64,000 bases of DNA from Roseomonas sp. OT10 (lineage in GTDB: Bacteria > Pseudomonadota > Alphaproteobacteria > Acetobacterales > Acetobacteraceae), in NCBI RefSeq assembly GCF_020991085.1, contig NZ_CP087719.1, positions 3,244,001 to 3,308,000 of the forward strand, given 5' to 3'. The first letter of the stretch is position 1. Every line of letters begins with the position of its first letter. Shown piece after piece: positions 56,070 to 63,961 of the stretch. A program made the translations under genes and the position numbers. The notes under the pieces are model-generated. The model had not been told where the DNA came from. It was given only the letters and a program-made list of their open reading frames with translations, and searched no databases.

Positions 56070-57023
56070 GTGAGCGCCTCGGATGAGCAGCTGTCGGTGC
56101 GCGTCGCCTGGCTCTACCACATGGAGGACCTGACCCAGGCGGAGATCGCCGCCCGGCTCGGCCTGACGCGGCTGCGCGTCAACCGCATCCTGGCGGAGGG
56201 GCGGTCCAGCGGGCTGGTCCGCATCTCCCTCACCTCCCGGCTGGAAAGCTGCGTCGCGCTGGAGCAGCGGCTGATCCGCGAGTTCGGCCTGGCCGATGCG
56301 GTCATCATCCCGACGCCCGAGGATCCGGAGAAGGTCGCGCCGCTGCTGGGCGTCGCCGCGGGGGACTACCTGTCGCAGTTCCTCGCGCGCACGGCCGTCG
56401 CCGTCTTCGGCGTCGGCTGGGGCGCGACGCTGCGCGAGGCGATCCGCCACATCGTGCCGGCCGACCTGCCGGACCTCCTCGTCACCTCGATGATGGGCGG
56501 GCTGACCCAGGGGCTGGACCTCAACAGCTTCGAGACGGCGGGCGAGCTCGCGCGGCGGCTGAACGCGCAATGCGCCTACCTCGCGGCGCCGATCTATGCC
56601 GGCAGCGCCGCCTCGCGCGACACGCTGGTGGCGCAGGACGTCTTCGCCGAGGCCTTCGCCCGCATCCGCGCCGTGGACCTCGCCCTGCTCAGCCTGGGCG
56701 ACCTCAGCCCGCGCTCGCTGCTCATCCGCCATGGCCTGCCGCGCGACGTCCCGGTGGAGGAGCTGCGCGCGGCCGGCGCGGTGGGCGACGTGCTGGGGCA
56801 GTTCCTCGATGCGCGGGGCCGGCCCATCGACCACCCGATCAACGACCGGGTGATCGGCCTGCCTTCCGCCGGCCTGGCCGGGGTGCGGCACGTGGTGCTG
56901 GCCGCGGGCGGCGGCCACAAGAGCGCGGTGATCGCCGCCGCCCTGCGCGGCGGCATCCCCAAGGTGCTGGTCAGCGACGAGGGGACGACCAACGCCGCCC
57001 TGGCCCTGATCGAGGCCGGCTGA
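56070..57023 (+). CDS. SorC/DeoR-type sugar-binding transcriptional regulator
   Basis: A 317-residue regulator with an N-terminal helix-turn-helix (VAWLYHMEDLTQAEIAARLGLTRLRVNRILAE; in part: LTQAEIAARLGLTRLRVNR) and a C-terminal sugar-phosphate-binding domain: VGWGATLREAIRHI, TSMMGGLTQG and LPSAGLAGVRHVVLAAGG. SorC-family proteins sense phosphorylated sugars or polyols. Divergent from ugpB, so it probably controls the ugp operon in response to glycerol-3-phosphate or a related ester, instead of the Pho system used in E. coli. Starts at GTG. Confidence 0.88.
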   Translation: MSASDEQLSVRVAWLYHMEDLTQAEIAARLGLTRLRVNRILAEGRSSGLVRISLTSRLESCVALEQRLIREFGLADAVIIPTPEDPEKVAPLLGVAAGDYLSQFLARTAVAVFGVGWGATLREAIRHIVPADLPDLLVTSMMGGLTQGLDLNSFETAGELARRLNAQCAYLAAPIYAGSAASRDTLVAQDVFAEAFARIRAVDLALLSLGDLSPRSLLIRHGLPRDVPVEELRAAGAVGDVLGQFLDARGRPIDHPINDRVIGLPSAGLAGVRHVVLAAGGGHKSAVIAAALRGGIPKVLVSDEGTTNAALALIEAG

Positions 57024-57176
57024 CGGCCTCCGGGGCGGCGGCGCGGCTGCCGCCCCGGCGCTGGTGCAGACCGCCATCGACGCGGCGGAGGCGCGCGGAC
57101 GTCCCGGGCCGGCGAGCCGCCGCCGCAGACAAAGGGCCGGGGCGCTCCCGCCGCGGGCGTGTGAACCGGACAGGCC

Positions 57177-57917
57177 CTAGCAGGGCGGCGCCGCGGCCTC
57201 CTCCTCCGCCACGGTGCCGAAGCAGGTGCGCTCCGCGGCCGCCAGATGGGCGCGCATCAGCTGCCGCGCCCGCTCCGGGTCGCGCCGGCGCAGCGCGTCC
57301 ACCAGCGCCTCGCGCAGCCCCGTGCGGGCGGACGCCCCCTCCCCGCTGCCGTAGCGCTCGCGCAGCAGGGTCCACATGTCGTGCTGCTCGCTGTCCAGCA
57401 GGCTGGGCAGGAAGTCGGCCAGCGGCGCCACCCCGGAGGCGACGCCGAGCGCGATGTGGAATTCCACGGCCCGCTCGGCGAAGGGCAGGCCGGCGGAGGC
57501 CAGGGCGGAGACCTCGCGCCCGAGCTGGTCCAGCGCGTCGATCTGCCCGGCGGTGGCGACCCGGGCCGCCTCCGCCGCCATCTCCGGCTCGATCAGCTGG
57601 CGGGCGCGCAGTTGCTCGCGCGGGCCGGGGCCGGGGTCGCCACGCCGGGCCCAGGGCAGCGGGCCACGCCTGGGCCGACGCAGCACGAAGGTGCCGCCGC
57701 CGCTGCGGGCCAGCACGATTCCCGCCGTCTCCAGCGCCACCATCGCCTCCCGCACCGCCGGGCGGCTGACGCCGAGGCTGCGGGCGATGTCCGCCTCGGG
57801 CGGCAGGCGCCCCCCCACCGGCACGCCCTGCTCCCGGATGAAGTCCATGATCCGGGCGGCGATCTCCTCATAGAGCCGGGGGCGCCGGAAACGGGCCGGA
57901 GGGAAGGATGCGGGCAT
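57177..57917 (-). CDS. FadR/GntR-family regulator (FCD domain)
   Basis: A 246-residue regulator. The winged helix is LYEEIAARIMDFIREQGVPVGGRLPPEADIARSLGVSRPAVREAM (in part: ARSLGVSRPAVREAMVALE), followed by a GGGTFVLRRP wing. The FCD effector domain starts at REQLRARQLIEPEMA and has RAVEFHIALGVASG and ALRRRDPERARQLMRAHL, with the His and Asp residues that often bind a metal. FadR-type proteins of this group sense sugar acids or related carboxylates. I used the ATG at 57917. Divergent from a Bug receptor and enolase-type gene, with a matching operator between them. Confidence 0.9.
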   Translation of the reverse strand: MPASFPPARFRRPRLYEEIAARIMDFIREQGVPVGGRLPPEADIARSLGVSRPAVREAMVALETAGIVLARSGGGTFVLRRPRRGPLPWARRGDPGPGPREQLRARQLIEPEMAAEAARVATAGQIDALDQLGREVSALASAGLPFAERAVEFHIALGVASGVAPLADFLPSLLDSEQHDMWTLLRERYGSGEGASARTGLREALVDALRRRDPERARQLMRAHLAAAERTCFGTVAEEEAAAPPC

Positions 57918-57957
57918 GGGCCTGACGTGCCATCCCGCCACCGGACACGCAATGGGC

Positions 57958-57987
57958 TTGGCAGTCATGCTGTCAGACAGCTATATT
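57958..57987 (+). promoter_or_regulatory. Promoter with embedded FadR-type operator
   Basis: TTGGCA (57958-57963), an 18-base spacer, then TATATT (57982-57987), about 40 bases before the Bug-gene ATG. The spacer holds the perfect palindrome GCTGTC-A-GACAGC (57969-57981), which fits the GTC-N-GAC core of FadR-family operators. A bound regulator would block RNA polymerase directly. Confidence 0.7.
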
Positions 57988-58027
57988 ACTTCTGCCGGAC
58001 GGAGAGCCGGCCCTGGGGAGTGGAACC

Positions 58028-58999
58028 ATGCTCACACGGCGCGCACTGTCGCTGCTGCCCATCCTCGCGACCCTGCCCAGCCCGTCGCAGGCGCAGGACT
58101 TTCCCACGCATCCCGGCCGGGTGGTCATTCCCTTCGCCCCCGGGGCGGCGACCGATATCCTGGCGCGGCTGATGGCGGCCCAACTGGGCGAGGCGCTGGG
58201 CCAGCCCTTCGTGGCGGAGAACCGCACCGGCGCGAACGGCGCCATCGGCGCGGAGCTGGTGGCCCGTGCCCCGAAGGACGGCCACACCCTGCTCATGGGC
58301 ACTTTCAGCACCCATGCCACCAACCCGCAGATCTATGCCAACACGCCTTACGACCCGGTGCGCGACTTCGCGCCCGTCACGCTCGTCGCCACCGTCCCCA
58401 TGGTGCTGGCGGTCAACCCCGCCACGGGGCTGCGCGACGTCGCCGGGCTGATCGATGCGGCGCGGCGGCGGCCGGGGATGCTGACCTCCGCCACCGGCGG
58501 GCTGGGTTCCTCCCAGCACCTCTCGGCCGTGCTGTTCGAGCGGGCGGCGGGGGTGAGGCTCGACATCATCCACTACGCCCGCGGCTTCGCGACGGTGATC
58601 CCGGACCTGCTGGAGAACCGGGTGAACATGACCTTCGGCGACCCGCTTTCCCTGTTGCCGACGATCCGCGAGGGCAAGCTGCGGGCCCTGGCCGTCACCT
58701 CCGCGCAGCGGACGGAGATGCTGCCCGAGGTGCCGACCATGGCCGAGGCCGGCCTGCCCGGCGCCGCGGCGGTCACCTGGTACGGGCTGTTCGTCACCGG
58801 CGGCACGCCACAGCCCATCGTGGACCGGCTCGGCCAGGTGGCCGGCGAGGCGGTGCGCAAGCCGGCGGTCACGGCGCGCATCCGCGAGCTGGGCGCCGTG
58901 CCCTCCGGCATCCCCCCGGCGGAGTTCGCCGCCTTCGTGCGATCGGAGCTGGAGCGCTGGGGCGCGGTGATCCGCGACGCCGGCATCCGCGTGGAATGA
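58028..58999 (+). CDS. Tripartite tricarboxylate (Bug/TctC) substrate-binding protein
   Basis: A 323-residue periplasmic receptor. Signal LTRRALSLLPILATLPSPSQAQ, mature start FPTHPGRVVIPFAPGAATDILARLMA, then ENRTGANGAIGAELVARAPKDGHTLL and VPTMAEAGLPGAAAVTWYGLF, all diagnostic of Bug proteins. It lies 10 bases before the enolase-superfamily gene and behind a FadR-type operator, so its ligand is probably the sugar acid or hydroxy acid that this dehydratase consumes. No TctAB partner is in the window. Confidence 0.92.
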   Translation: MLTRRALSLLPILATLPSPSQAQDFPTHPGRVVIPFAPGAATDILARLMAAQLGEALGQPFVAENRTGANGAIGAELVARAPKDGHTLLMGTFSTHATNPQIYANTPYDPVRDFAPVTLVATVPMVLAVNPATGLRDVAGLIDAARRRPGMLTSATGGLGSSQHLSAVLFERAAGVRLDIIHYARGFATVIPDLLENRVNMTFGDPLSLLPTIREGKLRALAVTSAQRTEMLPEVPTMAEAGLPGAAAVTWYGLFVTGGTPQPIVDRLGQVAGEAVRKPAVTARIRELGAVPSGIPPAEFAAFVRSELERWGAVIRDAGIRVE

Positions 59000-59009
59000 G
59001 GACCCGCCC

Positions 59010-60182
59010 ATGACCGCCATCGACCGCGTGGAGCTCCACGAATTCGCCTATGACGCCCCTGGCTTCGGGCGCGACCATTCCGGCCAGCTCGTCTGCCGGC
59101 CCGGCGGCATGCAGACGATCGGGTCCTTCTGCGTCGTGCTGCGCACCGATGACGGGCTGCGGGGCGAGTACATCCCCATGCACAGCGCCAAGAACCCGGC
59201 CATCCTCGGCCAGGTGGCGGCGCTGGCGCCGAAGCTGCTCGGCCGCGATCCCTTCGCGCGCGAGGCGATCTGGACGGATCTGCGCCGCGCCGCCCGCCAT
59301 CTCGGCGCGGTGGGGCTTTCGGCGCTGGACGTTGCGCTGTGGGACCTGGCGGGCAAGGCCGCGGGGCAACCCATCCACCGGCTGCTCGGCACCATGCGGA
59401 CACGGCTGCCGACCTATGCCAGCACGGTGCATGGCGACCGCAACGGCGCGCTGAGCGATAAGGCCGCCTTCGCCGAATTCGCGCAGCACTGCCGCGCGCT
59501 CGGCTATCGCGGCTTCAAGATCCATGGCTGGGAGGAAGCCGATCCGCGCGACGAGGCGGAGAACCTCCTGGGCGTGCGCGCCGCCGTCGGGCCGGAGATG
59601 GCGCTGATGATTGACCCGGCCAGCGAGCTGCGCAGCTTCGCCGACGCGCTTTACGTCGGCCGTGCCTGCGACGAGGCGGGGTACTTCTGGTACGAGGACC
59701 CCTTCCTGGACACGGGCACCGCGCCGCTCGCGCACCGTCGCCTGCGCGAGAAGCTGCGCACGCCGCTGCTGCTGACCGAGCACGTGCGCACGCTGGAGGC
59801 GAAGGTGCCCTGGATCACGGAAGGCGGCACGGATTTCCTGCGCGCCGACCCGGAATACGACATGGGCATCACCGGGGTGATGAAGACCGCGCACCTCGCC
59901 GAGGCCTTCGGGCTGGATATCGAGCTGCACGCCGCCGGCCCGGCGCAGCGACAGCTGATGGCGGCGATCCGAAACACCAACTTCTATGAGCTGTCGCTGG
60001 TCGGACCCGGCGTCCGGAACCCGATCCCGCAGGTCTTCGCCTGTGGCTACGCCGACGAGCTGGAGTCGGTGGGGGAGGATGGCTGCTTCGGGGTGCCCGA
60101 TAGCCCCGGGCTCGGCGTCGCCTATGACTGGGAGGCCATCCGTGCCCGCACCACGCGCGTGCAGTCCTGGCCCAAGGCGTAG
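59010..60182 (+). CDS. Enolase-superfamily (mandelate racemase/muconate lactonizing) dehydratase-like protein
   Basis: A 390-residue enolase-superfamily protein. The capping domain has GFGRDHSGQLVCRPGGMQT and TDDGLRGEYIPMHS. The barrel has the KxH-type motif GFKIHGW (Lys170, His172), metal ligands in LMIDPASEL (Asp), YEDPF (Glu) and LLTEHVRT (Glu), and the late His in IELHAAGP. The pattern fits acid-sugar dehydratases or racemases of the MR group, but the KxH rather than KxK and His-Asp pair leave the reaction open. Coupled with a Bug receptor under FadR-type control. Confidence 0.85.
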   Translation: MTAIDRVELHEFAYDAPGFGRDHSGQLVCRPGGMQTIGSFCVVLRTDDGLRGEYIPMHSAKNPAILGQVAALAPKLLGRDPFAREAIWTDLRRAARHLGAVGLSALDVALWDLAGKAAGQPIHRLLGTMRTRLPTYASTVHGDRNGALSDKAAFAEFAQHCRALGYRGFKIHGWEEADPRDEAENLLGVRAAVGPEMALMIDPASELRSFADALYVGRACDEAGYFWYEDPFLDTGTAPLAHRRLREKLRTPLLLTEHVRTLEAKVPWITEGGTDFLRADPEYDMGITGVMKTAHLAEAFGLDIELHAAGPAQRQLMAAIRNTNFYELSLVGPGVRNPIPQVFACGYADELESVGEDGCFGVPDSPGLGVAYDWEAIRARTTRVQSWPKA

Positions 60183-60199
60183 CGCGAGGCGGCAGTCGG

Positions 60200-60223
60200 A
60201 CGACGCGGGTTCAGCCGCGTCGT
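60200..60223 (+). terminator. Perfect hairpin after the enolase-type gene
   Basis: Arms ACGACGCGG (60200-60208) and CCGCGTCGT (60215-60223) with a 6-base loop, 17 bases past the stop. Only two T follow, so termination may need Rho. Confidence 0.55.
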
Positions 60224-60393
60224 TGCGGCGCCGATGGATCGTGCCGGGCCGGCACCGGTCCCGGGCGGCCGCCGCGCATGTAGGCGCGTTCGGGACGGTA
60301 CCGCGTCAGACCCGGCCGGAGGCCGAACCGCTTCAGGACGTCACGCAACAGGACGCGCAGGCTTTGGTGAATCGGCTTGAAAGCAACGCTCAT
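60211..60393 (-). CDS. Possible 60-residue basic protein
   Basis: A small frame MSVAFKPIHQSLRVLLRDVL and onward, ending in a Pro/Arg-rich tail. AGGGA lies 8 bases before the ATG, and the first 30 residues would form an amphipathic helix. Third-position GC is lower than in the neighbours and I know no family, so it may be a recent acquisition or not a gene. Its last codons lie in the hairpin of the enolase-type gene. Confidence 0.3.
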   Translation of the reverse strand: MSVAFKPIHQSLRVLLRDVLKRFGLRPGLTRYRPERAYMRGGRPGPVPARHDPSAPQRRG

Positions 60394-60776
60394 CCTCTGA
60401 TCCCTGGCTTCTGCGCTTCGCGGCGCCGCGCGGCACCCTCCGTCTGGTCAACCCCGTGACGCCGGAAAGTTTGCACCGGACATCGCGTCACGATGCGGAC
60501 GGCCAGCATCTTCCTCCTCGATGATGGCACGATTCAGGCTGTTCCCGACGGCGCACCGCTCCGGCATCGCCGCTGCATCCGCAAGATCGTAACGGAGAGG
60601 CGTTACGGACTCGTGAAGATCCGTCCCGCGGGAACGAGGCGGCGACGCGGGGGGCGGGCATGTCGCGCCGATGCCGGCCGCGCGTCCGGTGGAGGTCGCC
60701 TTTCCCCGGCGCGCGGCCGGATCGCGCGGTGTCGGCTGCCGGGAGCACGGGCCCCCGGACGGCATTGTCCGCGGCG

Positions 60777-61970
60777 CTACTCCGCGGCCGGCGCGACGCC
60801 GCGCTCCGCGCCGTGGGCGGGCAACGCGACGCCCCACTCCGCCAGCACCTCCGCCGTCTGCGCGCCATGGTCCGGCGCCGGGTGGCGCAGGGCGCAGGGC
60901 GTGCCGGACAGCTTCACCGGGAAGCCCAGCATGCGCACGGTGCCGTGCCCCGGATGCTCCACTTCCATCACCATCTCCCGGTGCAGCACCTGCGGGTCCG
61001 ACAGGGCCTGGCGCATGTCCTGCACCAGCCCGCAGGGCACGCCGGCGGCGTTCAGGCGGCGCACCCAATTCTCCTGGCTGTCCTCGGCCAGCCGCTCCTC
61101 GATCAGCGCGTTGATCTCGGCCCGGTGCCGCACCCGGTCGCTGTTGGTGGCGAAGCGCGGATCCTGCAGCAGGTGTCCCAGCCTCAGCTCGCCCAGCAGG
61201 CGGCGCAGGATGGCATCCGTGCTGGGTGCCACGGCGATGGCCCCGTCGCGCGTGCGGAACAGCCCGTAGGGCGAGGCGATCGGGTGGTCGTTGCCGGTGC
61301 GCGGCGGCAGGGCGCCGGTGGCGAGGTGGTCGGAGGCGAGGTAGGCGAACATGCTCATGATGCCGTCCATCATCGCCGCCTCCACCCGCTGCCCCACCCC
61401 GTCGCGGTCGCGGGCGCGCAGCGCGTTGACCACGCCGAAGGCGGCATAGAGCCCGGCCACCAGGTCGGTGATCGGCAGGCCGCTGCGCAGCGGCACGCCC
61501 TCCGGCTCGCCGTTCACGCTCATGAAGCCGCTCATCGCCTGGATGACGAAGTCGAAGGCCGGGCGGCCGGCATAGGGACCGGTGGCGCCATAGCCGTTGA
61601 TGCTGGCCACGACCAGGCGGGGATTGAGGTCGCGCAGGCGCGCCTCGTCGAAGCCCATCTTCGCCAGCACGCCGGGGCGGTAGTTCTCCACCAGCACGTC
61701 GGCGCGCCCGATCATGCGCGCCAGCGTCTCCAGCCCTTCCGGCGAGCGCAGGTCCAGCGCCACGGAACGCTTGTTACGGTTGAAGGAGGCGAAGTACCAG
61801 CTCAGCCCCTCGCGCCCGGCGCCGATGTGACGGATCGGGTCGCCCTCCCGCGGGTCCTCGAGCTTGACCACGTCGGCGCCCATGTCGCCCAGCATCATGG
61901 TGCAGAAGGGGCCGGAGAGGATCCGCGTCAGGTCGAGCACGCGGATCCCGGCGAGCGGCGGTGCGCCCAT
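60777..61970 (-). CDS. CaiB/BaiF (class III) CoA-transferase
   Basis: A 397-residue type III CoA-transferase that moves CoA from a donor such as succinyl-CoA to a carboxylic acid. PLAGIRVLDLTRILSGPFCTMMLGDMGADVVKLE (in part: RVLDLTRILSGPFCTMMLGD) is the family start. RNKRSVALDLRSPEG, VLVENYRPGVLAKMG and GPYAGRPAFDFVIQAMSG follow, the last with the catalytic Asp region. The C-terminus has an Ala/Gly tail. It lies 5 bases after the HMG-CoA-lyase-like gene, so activation and cleavage of one acid are coupled. Confidence 0.9.
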   Translation of the reverse strand: MGAPPLAGIRVLDLTRILSGPFCTMMLGDMGADVVKLEDPREGDPIRHIGAGREGLSWYFASFNRNKRSVALDLRSPEGLETLARMIGRADVLVENYRPGVLAKMGFDEARLRDLNPRLVVASINGYGATGPYAGRPAFDFVIQAMSGFMSVNGEPEGVPLRSGLPITDLVAGLYAAFGVVNALRARDRDGVGQRVEAAMMDGIMSMFAYLASDHLATGALPPRTGNDHPIASPYGLFRTRDGAIAVAPSTDAILRRLLGELRLGHLLQDPRFATNSDRVRHRAEINALIEERLAEDSQENWVRRLNAAGVPCGLVQDMRQALSDPQVLHREMVMEVEHPGHGTVRMLGFPVKLSGTPCALRHPAPDHGAQTAEVLAEWGVALPAHGAERGVAPAAE

Positions 61971-61975
61971 GCGCC

Positions 61976-62926
61976 TCAGCCCGCCGCCGTGGGCACGGCA
62001 TCCACCGGATGCAGGCGCAGCCGCGGCCCGGCGCGCATCACCTGCCCCGCCAGCGGCTTGCCCAGCAGCGCCTCCATGCGGTGGGCGATGGCGATGGTCT
62101 TCTCCAGGTCGACCCCCGTCTCCCAGCCGCTCTCGGCCAGCAGGTAGACGAGATCCTCGGTGCAGATGTTGCCCGTGGCCCCGGCCGCGAAGGGACAGCC
62201 GCCCAGCCCGCCCGCGGCGGAATCGAAGCGCCGCACGCCTTCCTCCAGCCCGACCAGCACGTTCGCCAGCCCGACGCCGCGGGTGTTGTGCAGGTGCAGG
62301 GTGAATCCCATTCCCGGCAGCGCCGCCTTCAGGGCGCGCAGCGTGGCGCGGATGTTGTTGGGCGTGGCCATGCCCGTGGTGTCGCCCAGCGTCACATGCC
62401 CCACGCCGAGTTCCGCATAGGCGCGGGCGATGCGCACCACCTGCTCCACCGGGACGTCGCCCTCGAAAGGGCAGCCGAAGGCGACGGCGATGGCGCCCAG
62501 GACCTCCTTGCCGCCCTCGCGCAGCCGGGCGGCGACGGCCGGGAAGGCCTCCAGGCTGTCGCCGACGCCGCGGTTCAGGTTCTTGCGGTTGTGCGTCTCC
62601 GAGGCGGAGATCAGCAGCACGCCGCCATCGACCGGCGTGGTCAACGCGCGCTCCGCCCCGCGCAGGTTGGGCACCAGCGCCATCAGGTTGGTGTCGGGCC
62701 GCTTGCGGATGCCGCGCAGCACCTCCTCCGCATCGGCGAGCTGCGGCACCGCCTTGGGCGAGACGAAGGAGGTCACCTCGACATGGCGGATGCCGCTGTC
62801 GAGCATGCTGTCGACGAGGTCGATCTTGTCGCGCGCGGAGAGGATGGTGCGCTCGATCTGCAGCCCGTCGCGGGTGCCGACCTCGACGACCTCGACGAAG
62901 CGCGGGTCGGATTCGGGAGTGCTCAT
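61976..62926 (-). CDS. HMG-CoA lyase-family acyl-CoA lyase
   Basis: A 316-residue member of the HMG-CoA lyase/citramalyl-CoA-type lyase family (DRE-TIM barrel). VEVVEVGTRDGLQIE has the metal Asp and catalytic Arg, VTSFVSPKAVPQLAD is conserved, TLHLHNTRGVGLAN gives the metal His pair, and GLGGCPFAAGATGN holds the active-site Cys. It would split a 3-hydroxy-3-methyl-type acyl-CoA to acetyl-CoA or pyruvate plus a second product. With the CoA-transferase and Bug receptor it makes a compact acid-degradation set. Confidence 0.9.
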   Translation of the reverse strand: MSTPESDPRFVEVVEVGTRDGLQIERTILSARDKIDLVDSMLDSGIRHVEVTSFVSPKAVPQLADAEEVLRGIRKRPDTNLMALVPNLRGAERALTTPVDGGVLLISASETHNRKNLNRGVGDSLEAFPAVAARLREGGKEVLGAIAVAFGCPFEGDVPVEQVVRIARAYAELGVGHVTLGDTTGMATPNNIRATLRALKAALPGMGFTLHLHNTRGVGLANVLVGLEEGVRRFDSAAGGLGGCPFAAGATGNICTEDLVYLLAESGWETGVDLEKTIAIAHRMEALLGKPLAGQVMRAGPRLRLHPVDAVPTAAG

Positions 62927-62939
62927 GGGAATTCCGTTC

Positions 62940-63902
62940 TCAGTCGAGCTTCAGGTCGATCTCGGCGATGATGCCCTTCCAGGTCGCCAGTTCGCGCTTG
63001 AGGAAGGCGTCGAAGGCGGCGGGCGTCATCGCGTTGGGCTCCACCCCGCTGTCGGCCATGACCTTCATCAGGCCGGGCTGGGCCAGCAGCGCGTTGATCG
63101 CCTCGTTGAGCTGCCCCACCACCGGCTCCGGCAGGCCCTTCGGCCCCAGCATCGCCCACCAGGTGGTGACGTTCACCTGCGTCCCGCCCTCCATCAGCGT
63201 CGGCACCTGGGGCAGCGAGGGGCTGCGCGCCGGCCCGCTGACCGCCAGCGCCCGGGCGGTGCCGGCATCCAGCGCCCCCTTGGCCGAGGCGATGGAGGTG
63301 CCGATCGCCGCCACATGCCCGCCGAGCAGGTCGGCCAGCGCCGGGCCGGAGCCGCGATAGGGCACGTGCTGCATCTCCAGCCCCGCGCGGCGGCGCAGCA
63401 TCTCCAGGATGATATGGGAGTTGCTGCCGGCGCCGGAGCTGCCGAAGCTCAGCTCGCCCTTGCGCGCCTTCGAGGCGGCGACGAGGTCCGCCATGCTGCG
63501 ATAGGGCGAGTTGGCCGCGACCAGCAGGATCAGCGGCGTGGTGCCGATGAAGGCCACGGGGCTGAAGTCTTGCGCCGGGTCGAAGGGCACCTTCGTCAGC
63601 AGCGGCGACAGGATCATGTTGTCCTGCTGCGCCAGCACCAGGTCGTAGCCGGTCGGCGCGGCGCGGGCGACCTCGCCCAGGCCGATCGTGCCGTTGGCAC
63701 CGGCGCGGTTCTCCACCACCACCGTCCAGCCCTTCGCCTCCGCCAGGCGCTGCCCGACCGCGCGGGAGAGCAGGTCGGTGCCCCCGCCCGGCGGGAAGGG
63801 CGAGACGATGCGGATCGGGCGGGAGGGGAAGGTCTCCGCCCGCGCCGCGCCGGAAAGAAGCGGCGGGGCAGCCAGGAGCGCGAGGAGCGAGCGGCGCAGC
63901 AT
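62940..63902 (-). CDS. Tripartite tricarboxylate (Bug/TctC) substrate-binding protein
   Basis: A 320-residue periplasmic receptor. Signal RRSLLALLAAPPLLSGAARA, mature start FPSRPIRIVSPFPPGGGTDLLSRAVG, ENRAGANGTIGLGEVARAAPTGYDLV, VPYRGSGPALADLLGGHVA and VPTLMEGGTQVNV are all family motifs. First gene of a minus-strand unit with the lyase (13-base gap) and CoA-transferase. The ligand is probably the acid they degrade. Confidence 0.92.
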   Translation of the reverse strand: MLRRSLLALLAAPPLLSGAARAETFPSRPIRIVSPFPPGGGTDLLSRAVGQRLAEAKGWTVVVENRAGANGTIGLGEVARAAPTGYDLVLAQQDNMILSPLLTKVPFDPAQDFSPVAFIGTTPLILLVAANSPYRSMADLVAASKARKGELSFGSSGAGSNSHIILEMLRRRAGLEMQHVPYRGSGPALADLLGGHVAAIGTSIASAKGALDAGTARALAVSGPARSPSLPQVPTLMEGGTQVNVTTWWAMLGPKGLPEPVVGQLNEAINALLAQPGLMKVMADSGVEPNAMTPAAFDAFLKRELATWKGIIAEIDLKLD

Positions 63903-63939
63903 CGGACGGTTTCCTTCCCGTGGCCGGGCCGACCTGCCT

Positions 63940-63961
63940 GCGGGGCCGTCAGCGGCCCCGC
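63940..63961. terminator. Perfect hairpin upstream of the Bug gene
   Basis: GCGGGGCCG (63940-63948) pairs with CGGCCCCGC (63953-63961), loop TCAG. It may end a gene lying beyond the window edge; nothing else can be said. Confidence 0.4.

Larger units (their letters stand above)
60183..60776. other. 594-base convergent gap with atypical composition
   Basis: Apart from the hairpin at 60200 and the doubtful 60-residue frame, I find no gene. The middle part (60340-60620) is less GC-rich and lacks the codon periodicity of the rest of the window. Frames on both strands at 60448-60868 have stop-free runs but no family-like sequence. Confidence 0.5.

Noticed and set aside
60448-61068. Minus-strand frame crossing the end of the CoA-transferase gene
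   Set aside because: It overlaps the real gene in another frame for half its length and has shadow-type composition.
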